A stretch of 64,000 nt of DNA from Ichthyosporea sp. XGB-2017a (lineage: Eukaryota; Opisthokonta; Ichthyosporea), in the NCBI GenBank assembly GCA_002811675.1, contig PDIM01000021.1:118329-182328 (forward strand), in the 5' to 3' direction. Made by a program: the position numbers and the translations under genes. Positions 43,414 through 54,967 of this stretch are shown piece by piece; within the stretch, counting starts at the first letter, position 1, and each line of letters opens with the position of its first letter. The notes beneath the pieces are model-generated. The model made no database searches and was not told the origin of the DNA. It saw nothing but the letters and a program-made list of their open reading frames with translations.

Positions 43414-44025
43414 TGTGCGTTCATTGATTTGACAGAGGAAAAGACCTACAGAACTCTATACGTAAGTCTTCTCTGCACCAAATGTATTCCAAAAGTGTGC
43501 GTTAAATTTCTTTTAGGCAGAAACTCTTGTTTATGTATATATATGCTGCGAATCTAGAGCAGAGCAGTCCAAAGGATGGTATTCCTGTCTATGAGGATAC
43601 TATAGATCTCCAAGTTGTGTGGGTATTCAGGTGTGAGAAGGAGCAGAGGACGAAGAAGAAGGAGGAGGAGGGGGGGGGAGGGGAGTACTGTAGTGAATGG
43701 GAGCACGACCGGGATAGCTGGAGGAGAATAAATGGCCTATCCTTCCCGTTAAGGCAATAATACAAATAAGTACAAATATGTCAATCACGCATGGACCGGT
43801 TTAGCTCTATGTTGCTGCTGCTGACTAGCAATTAGGGCTCCTTGCTGATAAGGTACCGAGGAGAGAATCATTGCGTACAAGCCGCCTCCCCCAAGAAATA
43901 AAACAGAGGCACAACAGCTTTGTAAGACGCTTGAATTAATATAACGGATTTCAATCAAAAGTGTGCACCATGCCATTATTGCACTTATCCTCTGTATGGG
44001 TAGAGCTGGATGAGCGGGAAGCAGT
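43414..44025. other. Divergent promoter of talin and the MFS transporter
   Basis: No gene recognised. It has a purine-rich stretch at about 43635-43690 on the plus strand (GAAGAAGGAGGAGG with a G-run). A short frame at 43527-43760 lacks any family signature. Confidence 0.5.
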
Positions 44026-46290
44026 ATGAGCAGAGCACAGGAGGATCTAGAGCTACGGGAGGTAGAGAATGGGGTAGCAGGGATAGAGGGAGCCTCTGAC
44101 ATAATGGACGCTGAGAGTGTGTGTGAAGATTATCCCCTGGCCTATCCTGATGTTGACGAATGTGATAATGAAGAGCTCGAGTACGGAAAAAATGAGTCTT
44201 CCGAGGAGGAGGAAGAAGGGGCACAAGAAGAGTTGTATAGAGGCGACATACCAGAAGAACCAGAGAGCTTAGGAATTATGTACGTTACAATGAGTAATAA
44301 CCCAAAGTTAAATATTCCTGGTGCTGCAGATAGTCCGTATGATCCACACCATTTACCACCGCCTTATGCCCCCAATCGCTGTCAAACTACTGTTCCAGTG
44401 GAAAAGAAGTGGAATCGAACCTACTCATTTACATGGAGTGAGAGATTGATTGTCGCGTTAACCTTTGTTAACAGTCTCTACTACTACAGTGTATATATGA
44501 GTCTCCAGTCATTTTGGTATGTGATCGCTCCGGGAATGGAGAAACATTTTGGGATTGTTTGGGCTATTTTAGATTTTGGCAGGATAATAGGTCATTTCCT
44601 GACTTTATTTATTTTTAATCGGTATGGGGTGCGAGTGGCGTGTCTCAATGGGTTGATTTTAGGGACCATTGGGAGTTGTTTGTATGGTCTGTCAATGTTC
44701 ACTGGCGGTACGAAAGTAACGGATGGGAGTTTATCTGTTGGAACATACCAACTTCTCTATATTGCCAGGTTGCTTATGGGTATATCTTCGGGGTCGATTA
44801 TAGCTGGGCCTCTGTATTTTTCAAAGACATTGTTAATAGAATATCGAGGCCCTGCCTTGCTCATGTGTAAGCTGGCAGAACTGGTTGCCTTTGTTCTGGG
44901 AACTTCATATCCAATTGCCTTTACGGCGACATTTTCGGATAATGTAGACTATGGAGATGATCTTGAAATGGTATTTAATTTATATACTATTCCTACCTGG
45001 CTAAATACGTTCATTAGTGCTTCTTGTATCCCACTGGTTATCCTTTTTATGGAAAACCCAAAAGTAGCAAAGAGACGCATTACAGGAAAGAATTTGTTCG
45101 GGGCAAGAGTAAAAAAGGTGTACAAAGAATTACAGCCAGGGAAATACTCATGGGAAACCTCAAAGGACATTCGGTATCAAGCATTCTGTTTGTGCTCCAC
45201 AGTGTTTGTTTTGAATGTTTTTTTTGCATCAGTTTCCACGAATATGTTTTCATTGGCTGTTCGATACCAGGTTGTCTCTAGTGCTAACGAGCTGGGACTT
45301 ATTGGAGTGAGTGTTACGGCGATAGTTGTGGTATGCGGTCTTTATATGAGTCGGGTGAAAAACCATTTAAGTTTGGTTTGGGGTCTTGCTATTGCCAACT
45401 CTGCCGCATTCCAGCTTTTGGATTATGGTGTGCCACACGGAAGCAGTTTTCAGTTTTATTTTGGCACGCTTTCGGTTACTTTAGGTGACCTGCTTACAAC
45501 CATGATCGTCGGGCAGTTCTACATGAAACAAATGAGCTATTACATGGATCAAGGCGGGGATAAGATACAAACTTTTGTATCTTTAATTGGTTTAGCTGGA
45601 ATCTTCGGAAAAGCAATTGGCAGCTTAATATTTGGATATTCTTTGGCGGTTGAGGTTTCGAGTGACGATGAACTTGCTGCTCGCGGCTTTAACTTTACTC
45701 TGTCGCTAAATAACGCCACTTACTTAACTGATTTTTATTCGCAAAACAAAGATTTGTGCGTTCTGCGATTTCCCAGTAACTTTCAAACTGATGGCTGCCG
45801 ATTAATTGCTGTCAATGGAACTTTCATATCTATGATAGTGTTTTGCATATCGTTTTCCTTTATTTTGGGTGCTTATATGCATAATAACGACATATTGGGA
45901 TTTCCGGCTGATATCTATTTTGGCAATCTAGGGGAAAAAAAAAGTGAATTTTTTGATGTTGGAGAAACTTGCAATACTAAGGAAACTGCAGAAGAAAACG
46001 AATTTGACCTTCTGGATAAAATCGAGTGCCCTGACTGTACAGATCGTTCTTGTAAACGATGCAAAAAGCGCAGAAAGGCGTTGAAAAAGATTCAGCGTTT
46101 TCGAGATCGACCTGTTGTGCAGCATTCGTTTTATGAGCCGTACATGTCCCCTCTGAACTTTTATTTTGTAGGCCCTGATGATTTTAATTATCGATACAAT
46201 AGGGATTTTCGTGTACATGACATTGACTACAGTGGACACCATGACAGGAGTAAAAAGGACAGCGTTGCCGATATTGTAAGCCTTTCTTAA
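44026..46290 (+). CDS. Major facilitator superfamily transporter
   Basis: A single exon of 754 residues from the ATG at 44026; a second in-frame ATG at 44104 would drop 26 residues. The N-terminal 140 residues are acidic and polar (ESSEEEEEG), probably cytosolic. About twelve hydrophobic helices follow. The TM2-TM3 loop (ILDFGRIIGHFLTLFIFNRYGVR) resembles the MFS signature, and RLLMGISSGSIIAGPLYF fits TM4. A Cys-rich cluster after the last helix (CPDCTDRSCKRCKKR) could bind zinc. A lumenal loop with NFTLSL, NNATYL and NGTF sequons precedes the last helix. The substrate is unknown; the MFSD8/CLN7-like and SPX-type groups were considered but no specific match was seen. The stop is only 24 bp from that of RCAN on the other strand. 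Confidence 0.8.
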   Translation: MSRAQEDLELREVENGVAGIEGASDIMDAESVCEDYPLAYPDVDECDNEELEYGKNESSEEEEEGAQEELYRGDIPEEPESLGIMYVTMSNNPKLNIPGAADSPYDPHHLPPPYAPNRCQTTVPVEKKWNRTYSFTWSERLIVALTFVNSLYYYSVYMSLQSFWYVIAPGMEKHFGIVWAILDFGRIIGHFLTLFIFNRYGVRVACLNGLILGTIGSCLYGLSMFTGGTKVTDGSLSVGTYQLLYIARLLMGISSGSIIAGPLYFSKTLLIEYRGPALLMCKLAELVAFVLGTSYPIAFTATFSDNVDYGDDLEMVFNLYTIPTWLNTFISASCIPLVILFMENPKVAKRRITGKNLFGARVKKVYKELQPGKYSWETSKDIRYQAFCLCSTVFVLNVFFASVSTNMFSLAVRYQVVSSANELGLIGVSVTAIVVVCGLYMSRVKNHLSLVWGLAIANSAAFQLLDYGVPHGSSFQFYFGTLSVTLGDLLTTMIVGQFYMKQMSYYMDQGGDKIQTFVSLIGLAGIFGKAIGSLIFGYSLAVEVSSDDELAARGFNFTLSLNNATYLTDFYSQNKDLCVLRFPSNFQTDGCRLIAVNGTFISMIVFCISFSFILGAYMHNNDILGFPADIYFGNLGEKKSEFFDVGETCNTKETAEENEFDLLDKIECPDCTDRSCKRCKKRRKALKKIQRFRDRPVVQHSFYEPYMSPLNFYFVGPDDFNYRYNRDFRVHDIDYSGHHDRSKKDSVADIVSLS

Positions 46291-46314
46291 AGGCTGAAGG
46301 GGTAAGTGAAACTC

Positions 46315-47040
46315 TTAAGACTTAAAGTCGGGTCGTTTTGTGCGACAGTCTGAAATGTTGGTTGCTTCAATATTTGCGGAAGCATTGTTTTCCCCATCCC
46401 CGGAACAGTCCATTAAAGTAATTGATGGGTGGCTATTGTTATCATCGTAAAGTACGTGGGTCCGGCCTCGTGCAGTAAGTCTTTCCAGAGAATCTATCAA
46501 TTCCTGGCTCACAACAGGCACCCCCTCTTGACTCGGCTGCCATCCAGCTGGGGGAGACGCTGGTGGTGAAATAAGGAATTGCTTTTCCAGCTTTGGAACA
46601 GCTAGCAAACTTGGTCTTCTATTTTGCGAAGCATAATTGAGCTCCTATGAAAGCAAAATAAGAAAAAGAAAAATCGTGTTATTGAATGAAGAACCGTTTT
46701 GGGCTCAGGAAATATCCATTGTTGCGTTTTGACCAATCATTTGACTTACTTCAGCGAAATAAATTTTAAACTTTTGTCCTTGAAAGCTGTAGCCATCGAG
46801 CTCTTGCTTGGCCCAAATCGCTGCCTCTACAGTTTCATAATACACAATCAATCTCTTGAATGACTTCAGTGGACAAAAATCAGAAATGGAGCCATAAAAC
46901 GATAGCAAGTTATAAAGCTCTTCTTTACCTTCCTTAGAATCAAGGGAATCTACACACACATTTGTAATAGTAAGGCCATTTGTCTCAGACCCACGGACTG
47001 AATTATTTTTAGGATCCTCATTCTTTCGGCTTGTATTCAT
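46315..47040 (-). CDS. RCAN: Calcipressin / regulator of calcineurin, 2 exons
   Basis: Exons 47040-46750 and 46644-46315 give 206 residues. An RRM-like domain (about 20-95) includes TITNVCVDSL and FKRLIVYYETVEAAIWAKQEL. The hallmark FLISPPASPPAGW (about 120-132) is the conserved calcipressin motif (usually LxxPPxSPPVGW; here Ala replaces Val). Near the C terminus HPSITLMD resembles the PxIxIT docking sequence of RCAN proteins. Family members bind and tune the Ca2+/calmodulin-dependent phosphatase calcineurin, often under GSK3 phosphorylation of the SP site, which is present (SPPAS). Between the two motifs, RGRTHVLYDD resembles the region that in RCAN1 precedes the docking site. The intron junction restores the frame through ELNYASQ. 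The start is the first ATG of the frame. Confidence 0.88.
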
Positions 47041-47773
47041 ATCTGGTTGAGTGATTCGCTCATTCCTTAGACATCAATACAACCAACCCAGTCCCAAATC
47101 TGCCCAGGGCGCTCTAAAAAAACTGAGGGATTAATTACAGTATGGTTCGCAAGTACTCGTTTACAAGGAGTAAGGCATGTGTTATTCAGCGTGGTAATCC
47201 GTCGAATAGACCAATTGCAATAAGCAATAAAGCGCAAACCGTCACTGATGTACACGGTTACTGCAAAGCGAGGGGACCAGTGGGCAGTGAGCCGCGACCA
47301 CTCCCTGCTGGAGGGGACAGAGGTGAGAGGTGAGAGGTCAGAGGAGAATGCCTCCACTCTGCCTGCGGCCTCCCGTCTCAGCAGTCAGCAGAGACTGCAG
47401 TTGTACGTATTATGGCACAAAAACTAAAAAAGGCAAAAAGGAAAAGCCACACAAATAAATACGTATAGTAGTGACTTCTGACATTATTATGGTTTGTTGG
47501 AGTTATGCATGTGACTTCTGACGTATGCGTTATGGTGACTTGTGGTGTGAAAAGCTAGAAGCCTAGCTTCTCACATGTGGAAGTATCATGATTCCATGTG
47601 TTATACTTTCGTAGATTCCCTACAGGCTACATCAAGCTTTTCGCAATTCGAATTACGGCATTTCTTCACTTAGTTTATTTAGAATTGCATGCTTGCCTTC
47701 TATAATTGCAATTTGCACGCACAGAAAAAGTATTGTGATAGTCTTAGATATTTCGTGCCATTTGACAAGAGGC
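47041..47773. other. Intergenic region, no gene seen
   Basis: Promoter of RCAN and 3' region of BRD8. A minus-strand poly(A) signal for BRD8 (TTTATT on the plus strand) lies at 47674-47679, about 95 bp past its stop. Short frames here look random. Confidence 0.5.
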
Positions 47774-49511
47774 TTATTGGTTCGCAGCTCCACGTCGAGC
47801 TCTACGAGGTCGCGTGCTCGCGGGCGTCTCTCGATGGGTTGGTGTCTGGTTTGATGTTCGGCGACGGCTCCTCCTCGACGAGGCATCATCGGGTGTACCT
47901 TTCCGCTTCTTTGTTTTTTTGGGGCTACTCATGCCACTATTCGGACCTGAGGAAGACTCATCTACTTTCTTTTTAAGCCCGCTATTTTCAGCATCCGGTT
48001 CAACACCCTCAGCCCCGATTTTATCATCCAACTGGGCAGCAATGTCACGCTGAGCCAGCTCAAATTCATTTACTCGCATCTTTATATCCTCTCTAAAAGA
48101 GCGTGCAATTTGATTATAATGGTGCTCCTCACCGTTGTACTGAATAGCATTTTGACACATTTGCAGCATTGCTACAAGGAATGATTTTGTGGTTGTAATA
48201 ACCTAAAATTAATTTAACATAAGCATCTACTTTGTAAATATTCAAAACATCATGTACAACTTCTATCATACAAATATGGTTCTACACATACCCCGGCATC
48301 AACATCCTTTTTTATAGACGCGAGACACACAGGTTTCTTGATGAGCTTATAGTAATCCTTAGCCGTCTCTGGTTTAACCGGGTTCATAAAAACATTAGCA
48401 TCCTTATGGTTTGCTATATCACGCCATACCATCAACATGGCCTTCTTCCAATTCTTGGACGGAGGAGCACTATATAGAATAAATACAGCAAAATAGAAGT
48501 ACCTCATTAGTTTAGAAGAACACCCACTGAACGCGTACGGTAGAGAAAGAAGAGCACTCACCTAAATTGGCTGTCCATGGCTTTGCTATCTAGTAACAGA
48601 GAATTTTCTCCATCATCTATTGTCGTTTCGTTAACAGGGGTAGTTGTTCCATCACCAGAGTTTTCCCCTGTTCCAGGGTGTCTCCTACTCCTTCGAGTTG
48701 ATGCCGGCCTAGGGGGAACAGAAGTTTGGGCTTTGATACAGAAACATACAAACAAATCAATACTCAAATCCATCAATAAAACTACACCAACAAAAACATT
48801 TCACCCACCTTTTTTAGGTTTGCGGCCTCTACGAGCAGGAGCGGTAGGCGTTTGTTCCTCCGAAACAGTTTCTAGCTCAGGCTCTTGTTTTATAGTTTTT
48901 CCTTCTGCCACCACTCCAGCCTTGGCATCCACACGCTTCTTGGGAGAACTAGCTGATTCCTTCGTAGAACTGTGCAGCACAGCGACGTCCTCCTTATTAG
49001 AGCTACCTGTCATACCATCTACCACATTAAGGGCAGCAGCAGTCTTCGCAGGCCTTCTGCTTATAAGGCCACTGAAGTAATTCTCGTTTGTTATCATGTT
49101 TTCCAATTCGTTGTCTCTTTTCCCATCTTGAACCTCTGACAAATATTTCATGAGAATGGCATACTCTTTTCGATCGTCTTCAATCGTGTTCTCTAAAATC
49201 GTTAAGTATTCCACGTAAAGCCTTCCGGTTATTTGTACGAGTGGGGAAGTCATATTCTTTACATCATTTCGCTTTCTTTTCGGTGTTTTTACAGTTTCCA
49301 ACAGCGAAGCATATGCAGAGGCACACGACTTTTGCGAAAACTTCGAATGATTTTGCTCCATTTCTATATGAGGTTTCAAGGCTCGGCTTACGCCTACCCA
49401 ATTAGCATCTCCAATCCTGTACACGGCTTGCGCAAGCAACAATTTGTCCTTTACACTCCATTCTTCTGAGCCAGAGGGGGGAGGGTGGATTGCTCCTGGA
49501 ATTTCACTCAT
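47774..49511 (-). CDS. BRD8: BRD8-like bromodomain subunit of the NuA4/TIP60 acetyltransferase, 4 exons
   Basis: Exons 49511-48809, 48730-48562, 48469-48292 and 48202-47774 give 492 residues. The N terminus matches BRD8: EEWSVKDKLLLAQAV, GDANWVGVSRALKP, FSQKSCASAYASLLE and TPKRKR, a SANT-like region that docks in the complex. A basic, Ser/Pro-rich linker follows with an AT-hook-like RRGRKPKK. The bromodomain spans about 290-390 (NWKKAMLMVWRDI, FMNPVKPETAKDYYKLIKKP, VDAGVITTTKSFLVAMLQMCQNAIQYN). The asparagine in NAIQYN is the acetyl-lysine anchor. The KDYYKLIKKP segment corresponds to the ZA loop. The tail is Arg/Lys-rich (RRSRRRTS). BRD8 recruits the TIP60 complex to acetylated chromatin, including H2A.Z deposition sites. 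It is divergent with the SAGA subunit gene next to it. Confidence 0.85.
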
Positions 49512-50385
49512 TATGGAAAATCGAAATTAGCTAGTTCACCATTATTATAAATCCCTTATACATACGTACGTATACACTGTAGCAAATCCCAAACCAATTT
49601 GGAGGGGGGTTTGATTTCTGAATAACAATAGATTAGGCGGCTCTAGAGATTCAGCGGAGTTACATTGTTCTTGAGCAAGTCTCAACCATGAGTACACCAG
49701 CTAGTTGGAGTTGGGGCACTACACAAACAGTACTAGCGCTCCTTGCATTAGTCATAAAAATCGTAACCCTGGCCCTAACCCTAGATTGATATGGATTGTG
49801 ATGTGTCTCTCCTTGCACAAGGAGCTCGGACTTCCAGGGGCGATAGAGAGAGTCTCTCTCTCTGAGCTGCTGCTGGTCACTGGTGAGAACTGAGGTACTG
49901 GCTGGTCAGGGAGCGGCTCCCTGGGGACAGTGGACTGTGGTGTGTACCCTGCACAGGTGACCCTGGTCCTTATAAAACACCCTTCCTCCTTCGCAACTAG
50001 AAGAGGAAAGTAGAACCATAGTTGATAGATCTAGAGTAGAGTAATGGATCTCTGCCCTGGAACTACTCTACCCAAGAACCGTTGATATTATTCTCCGTCC
50101 AGTCCAAAGGGGAGCTACCCAAAGAAAACACATTAAGCTGTGCAGGTATTTGTTTCCCGGGTGTACGAAAATCTTGAATGCATGATTGTAAGAAGGTACC
50201 TGCGAAACTAGCCACAGGAATTATATGTAAATGATCTTCATTGGAGATTTCTGTCTGGCTCAACATTAATTGCATTGGGTAAAAAGCAACTAAAAACAAA
50301 ACTTGATAATCCAGACAAACAGCACGGCATCAAAATTGCGTTCGTTCTTATTGTAACTGTGATTTCAAAGTGTAAGCTATGGAAC
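49512..50385. other. Divergent promoter of BRD8 and ATXN7
   Basis: No gene recognised. A telomere-like CCCTAACCCTA lies at 49773-49783. A frame at 50275-50478 runs into ATXN7 exon 1 and would add 37 residues upstream of the chosen ATG. Confidence 0.5.
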
Positions 50386-52283
50386 ATGAGTAAAGTCTGT
50401 GGAGAGTTGAGCGAAAAGCAAAGAGCCCTGGTGGAGGAAAAACTTCGGAAGGTTGAAGAGTTAAAAAAAGGTGAGTAGCCAGGAACATTTCAGTTAAACT
50501 ATACAACTTTTGTTAAAACTCTATGTTTTTTTCAGAGCTGAACGAGAAGAACAAGAAGCTGCCAGCAATTCTTCATGGCCAAGAAAGGCATCATCCTACG
50601 TCATCATTGATTGAGACTATCAGGTCGTTTGGTAATGGGGAATTAAGCACTGAGATCAAGAAGAAGGACACAACAAAAGATTCAAAGTCAGCAATTAGGC
50701 TCTCAACAAGTCTCCTAAAAAGCATTGAAGGTAGGGATGAAATTCCCATGTATTGTTCATGGAAAGATGTATCTCCTGTTGTATATGATGCTTCCGAGTT
50801 TGAATCAAGAAGACTTGTAGTAAGCTCGAAAAACAAATTGGCTGAGAGAAGTTCTGTGTATAAACCAACTACTGAGGATATGTGTATGTTTGGACAGTAC
50901 CCTGTCTCAGATCATATGGATTTGGTTATATGCGATCATTGCAACCAAAGTATCAGGGCTCCTGGCTTTGCGCAACATATTGATATTTGTCCCGTTCTTC
51001 ATCCTTACAGTAATAGTAGATATGCAGAGATTGGAATTAAGGGCAGCCGTTATGATAAGCGAAAGTTTAGTAGTGTATCTGAAGATGATAGCTCCTCAAA
51101 GAAGACCAAGCTATCATGGTATGGTCATTGCGGAAACCTCATTGAAGAGGATAGCATTGGGGCTAGCGAAGAAGGAACACTCTTTAAGGGTGAGTCGAAA
51201 CTTGATCGCATATGTGGGGTTTTGAGAAATGGGATTATCTGTAACAACCCCCTTTCCTGTGATACATGCCCAAACAGCTTAAAAAGAGCGGTTCCCGGAA
51301 GATCAAAGCCTTTTGACTTTCTTCTTTCGCTCCAACTGTCGGAGAAAGTCGATGATGATAGTGGTGCTTTTAGAAAGACTGACGAGTCGGTGCCCTGGGC
51401 TCCTTGCACAGATTTTTTCAATCAAAATGAACTTGTTAGTGAAGACCATTCGTTTGAAGATATCGACAGGGAAAAATCGCGGAGTTTTTTTCGGAGTGTC
51501 GTTAGCAATATTAACTACGTTTACACTGGTGAAGAGCCGTGTCCGTTAGCTGTAAAGAGTTTTCGCGCAAAACTAGCTGGGTTGAATTCGTTCACTTTCC
51601 AGAGGTTTGCAGAAGATGTACGAAATATATTTTACACGTATGTGCTTACGCGAACGCCCAGCGAAGAAGAAATTGGGGCTTTAAATAGCAAAAAACTTGC
51701 GGAAGCGGAGACTAAATCAACTTCCAAAGCGACTGTGATGAAAAACAGCAAAAAGTCTGTCAATGGACGAAAAATGCCTCCTCCAACCGCAAAGACGACT
51801 ATTCTAAGTAAAGTTAGTGGAACGAAGAAAGGCCCCACAGTTGGCACACCGAAATCCAAAGGCAAAAAAGAAAAAACCCAATCTACATCTGAAGTTGTAA
51901 AGGAATATTTGTCAACTCTTGATGAGTCGAGCTCGCCAAAGAAAAAAAATTCTTCAAAAAAGAATGTCGCTAGTAAAGCTAAAAGCACAGTGAAGGCTAA
52001 GGTAACAAAAAAAGATCTTGTGAAGGCTTCAGCAGAAGCTAAAGGAAAGGAAAAGAAAACGAAAAAAACGCTCAAGAAAGCAGCAGGTGGTAAGAATGAA
52101 TCAGCTTCCGATAGAAAAACAAGTGCGTCATCTGAATTTTTTGAACTGCTTGACCAGATTGAGATGTCGAGAAAAACTAATGCTTCTGGCTCGACACCCA
52201 AAAAAGTTAAGACCAAAAATGATATATCGAAGGCAAGGGGGAACACGTCGAAGAAGAAAAGCTCATCGAGTATTGTGTTATGA
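50386..52283 (+). CDS. ATXN7: Ataxin-7/SGF73-like SAGA deubiquitinase-module subunit, 2 exons
   Basis: Exons 50386-50470 and 50536-52283 give 610 residues. A first zinc finger (about 162-185) reads ICDHCNQSIRAPGFAQHIDIC, the Cys2-His-Cys finger that anchors the deubiquitinase module. The second, the SCA7 domain (about 262-305), reads ICGVLRNGIIC, NNPLSCDTC, then LKRAVPGRSKPFDFLL; the GRSKPFD block is diagnostic. The usual final His ligand is Cys here. The last 180 residues are a Lys/Ser-rich, probably disordered tail (repeated KKxxK and SxxKKK patterns). Ataxin-7/Sgf73 tethers the H2B deubiquitinase to SAGA. The start at 50386 was preferred; an in-frame ATG upstream at 50275 is possible. Confidence 0.85.
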
Positions 52284-52322
52284 AACCAAAACATGTGCGC
52301 CTTGTTGAAGTCTCACAGTGGT

Positions 52323-52328
52323 TTTATT
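52323..52328 (-). terminator. Poly(A) signal of ELMO
   Basis: TTTATT on the plus strand lies 22 bp past the ELMO stop, inside the 66-bp gap to the convergent ATXN7 stop. Confidence 0.6.
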
Positions 52329-52349
52329 TCTGTAGTGATACTTTTGAAA

Positions 52350-54967
52350 TTATGCAATCTCCGAGAGAAATTGAGGTTGGAGTTTTGGTGAGTCTTCCGG
52401 AATATCTGTGCTATGTAAGAGAAGCAGCCTGGTTTTCTCCTCTACATGCAGCATAGTTTCTATGAGGGAGGATGTAGTGCTTTGAGTCATAGGCATGTTC
52501 TTTAGTGCTCTTAAGCAGTCTATCCAACAATCACGCCTCTCACAATTTGTTGTTTGTAATGTGATAGTGGATATTTGGCTCTTCTTGTTCCCGACTTTAT
52601 CTTTTATCATTAGAGTGAATGTGTAGCTATACTCAGATGGTGATGGGCGACGTGTATCTGGTAGAGCTTGTTTTTGGGTAGTATCATCTATGATCTGATC
52701 AATATCTTCGAGTTTAACTTTTTGGAGTATGTAGTTAATTAGGAATAGATTAGCCATCGATTTGAATTTGTGGTATATTTTTTTGTGTGCATATTCAACA
52801 CATGCTGCCCTTACCTGCCTTCTTCGTAGCACTTTTGGTATTTGTGTAGTGGAATACAATGGTGGTGTGACTTGGAGAAAGCGTTACACGACATGATTCC
52901 GACTGCTTTGTAGCTATAAATTTGCGCGTCAAAGTGAATCCCTTTGGGGCTGTTTCAAGGACTTTGAAAACCTGACCAGACATAAGTTCAGACAGATAGT
53001 TTTGAAAAATAGTGTTTTGAATGCTTAAAGAGAGGCGTACTCGTAATGCTCTGGGTGAAAAGTTAAAAAAGATGTACAAATGTTAATACGCAACATATTT
53101 TATGACACACAGTGGGGGATAAAAGCATAAATTGATGTGGGTTGTACCTAAAAAGTTTTGTCTTTGATTTCATTTGCTCCATTGACAAAGTTTCATTTTC
53201 CCATTTTGTAGACAATTCTTTATGGCTTATTTTGAAAAGCTTCACTCTAAGTTCTGTCAACGAAGCCGAAGGAACGTTTCTTTCCTTTTCTAAGAGAAGT
53301 TCAAATTTTGCATGTATAACCTGTGTGCAGGCATCTATTGCCGGGTGGTGATCTTTTTTGAGCTCAGAAATGGCAAGGGAGAGTCCCAGTGCGCATAGCT
53401 CTTGAACTGGCATTTTTGAAGAAAGCAGGGACGGGTGAAACTGAGTCGTTCGTTGGAGTAAGGGCTTGTTTAACTCAAAACATTCATATATTATGCCAAG
53501 CACCGATTCACAGAGTGTTGGTATATTGCTTTTTGCTGTTTCGATATCGTTTATACTCAAGTTTAGACCAATTATATCTTCTAGGAGGTGGTGAAAACAA
53601 CTTAGAGTAAGTAAGCCATGTTTTGAGTTGAAAAAGGCTGATTTATCTGCACCAATTACTGTCTTTGAAGACTGTTGAAACACTTCTTCCCAAGTACTAG
53701 TCAAAGACAAGTCAGAAGTAGCGCTGTTATAATCATCCAAAATATCCAAGCATTGGATAACTTCTGCCTTAAATTCTTCATTATTTTGTTGCATCGTTTT
53801 GTCTCTAACATCTTCGGCGAGCCGAAAGCAAAAGTTTTGATAGACTTTTAGATTATGGAGAGTAGCAGAGCTACAATCACCCCTGGCGCTAGCTCCCATT
53901 TTCTTAATTTGGAAAGTTGATATAAGTAGTGTTATTTGCAGAAGAAGAAGAAAATGTAAAGGCTTACCTGCAGTAAACGCAGAAGTTTGCATCCATTTGT
54001 CAGTGTTTGAAAGACTTTAAGCCTTTGTTCCGGAAGGCCCTGGTCTTGAAGGATTGTTGTCATCAAACTAAATGCATTCTCTTTAGTTTCGATGTCCTCT
54101 GAAGAAATATATTGCTGTAAGGATTTTAAATTCAAATCGTCGTTGATATGCTCTATCTGATTTTTACTACCCAAAAGAATAAACTGCGTTACTACTGCGA
54201 GAGCATATCTTGTAGTTGTTACTTGGGCACTGTTTCCATTGTTTACACTTTCTACAGCTTTGGATAGAAACTTTTGTGGGGTGGACGAAAGGTCGAGATC
54301 AAAGGCTGAAGCAGTTAAATTGACAAATACCTTTAGGGCAAATCCCAAGGTAGAACCTTCGCATGTAGATATTGCATCGGCCAATGTATCCACCCCACCT
54401 TGTTCTACGAAAGCGTCAGTATAAGCCATATTCTAAAATTCATTGGTTACTCTCCACCTGTTAGTAGCCTTTACTGCTGTATGTCTTTATGTCTTATCTT
54501 ACTCACCATTAATGTAAACTTACCTGAAGATTATTGTTAATTGCAAATATAGCTGCTTTCATCTGCTGAGGATCTTGAAGGTTTTGAATGGTCTCAGTTA
54601 CAATTTCCAAAGGAACCATTGTTAGCGTAACATTCAGTCCATCGTGTAGCTCATCAGACTGCATTTTTTAGAGTATATAGTATATGACATGTTTTTTGTT
54701 TCACAGAGTTAGAATAAATACCATAAGTAATGCCAACAATCTCTTTCGCGTTCAAATACCAGTACTCACCCATTCTGTCAGGTACTTATTGCATTCCTGG
54801 CACCATAATGTGTACCAGTTAACTGGCTTTTCTGTTGCCCCAAAGATGTTGCAAATCATTTGAATATTACATTCCCATGATTTATAATTGTGCATTTCAA
54901 CGATTTGGGAATCATGGCCTTCAAAATCCACCCACACTTTTGCAATTCTATATTCTTTTGACGCCAT
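52350..54967 (-). CDS. ELMO: ELMO (engulfment and cell motility) family protein, 6 exons
   Basis: Exons 54967-54770, 54658-54524, 54432-53968, 53902-53148, 53050-52815 and 52717-52350 join in phase into 718 residues, close to human ELMO1 (727). An N-terminal Ras-binding-like fold (about 1-66) has VWVDFEGHDSQIVEM. ARM-like helices follow with VEQGGVDTLADAI and LKVFVNLT. The central ELMO domain includes HPAIDACTQVIHAKFELLLE-type helices and LRVKLFKISHKEL. A C-terminal PH domain ends in CWIDCLRAL and the helix TRLLLLHSTDIPEDSPKLQP, which parallels the LRLLDLENIQIPDAPPP of ELMO1. ELMO works with DOCK exchange factors to activate Rac and drive actin-based movement or phagocytosis. No DOCK gene is in the window. 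The classical Pro-rich PxxP tail is reduced. Exon junctions were fixed by phase at GT-AG sites. Confidence 0.83.

Noticed and set aside
51632-52294. 220-codon minus-strand frame
   Set aside because: Antisense of the Lys-rich ATXN7 tail; Phe-rich translation is a composition artefact.
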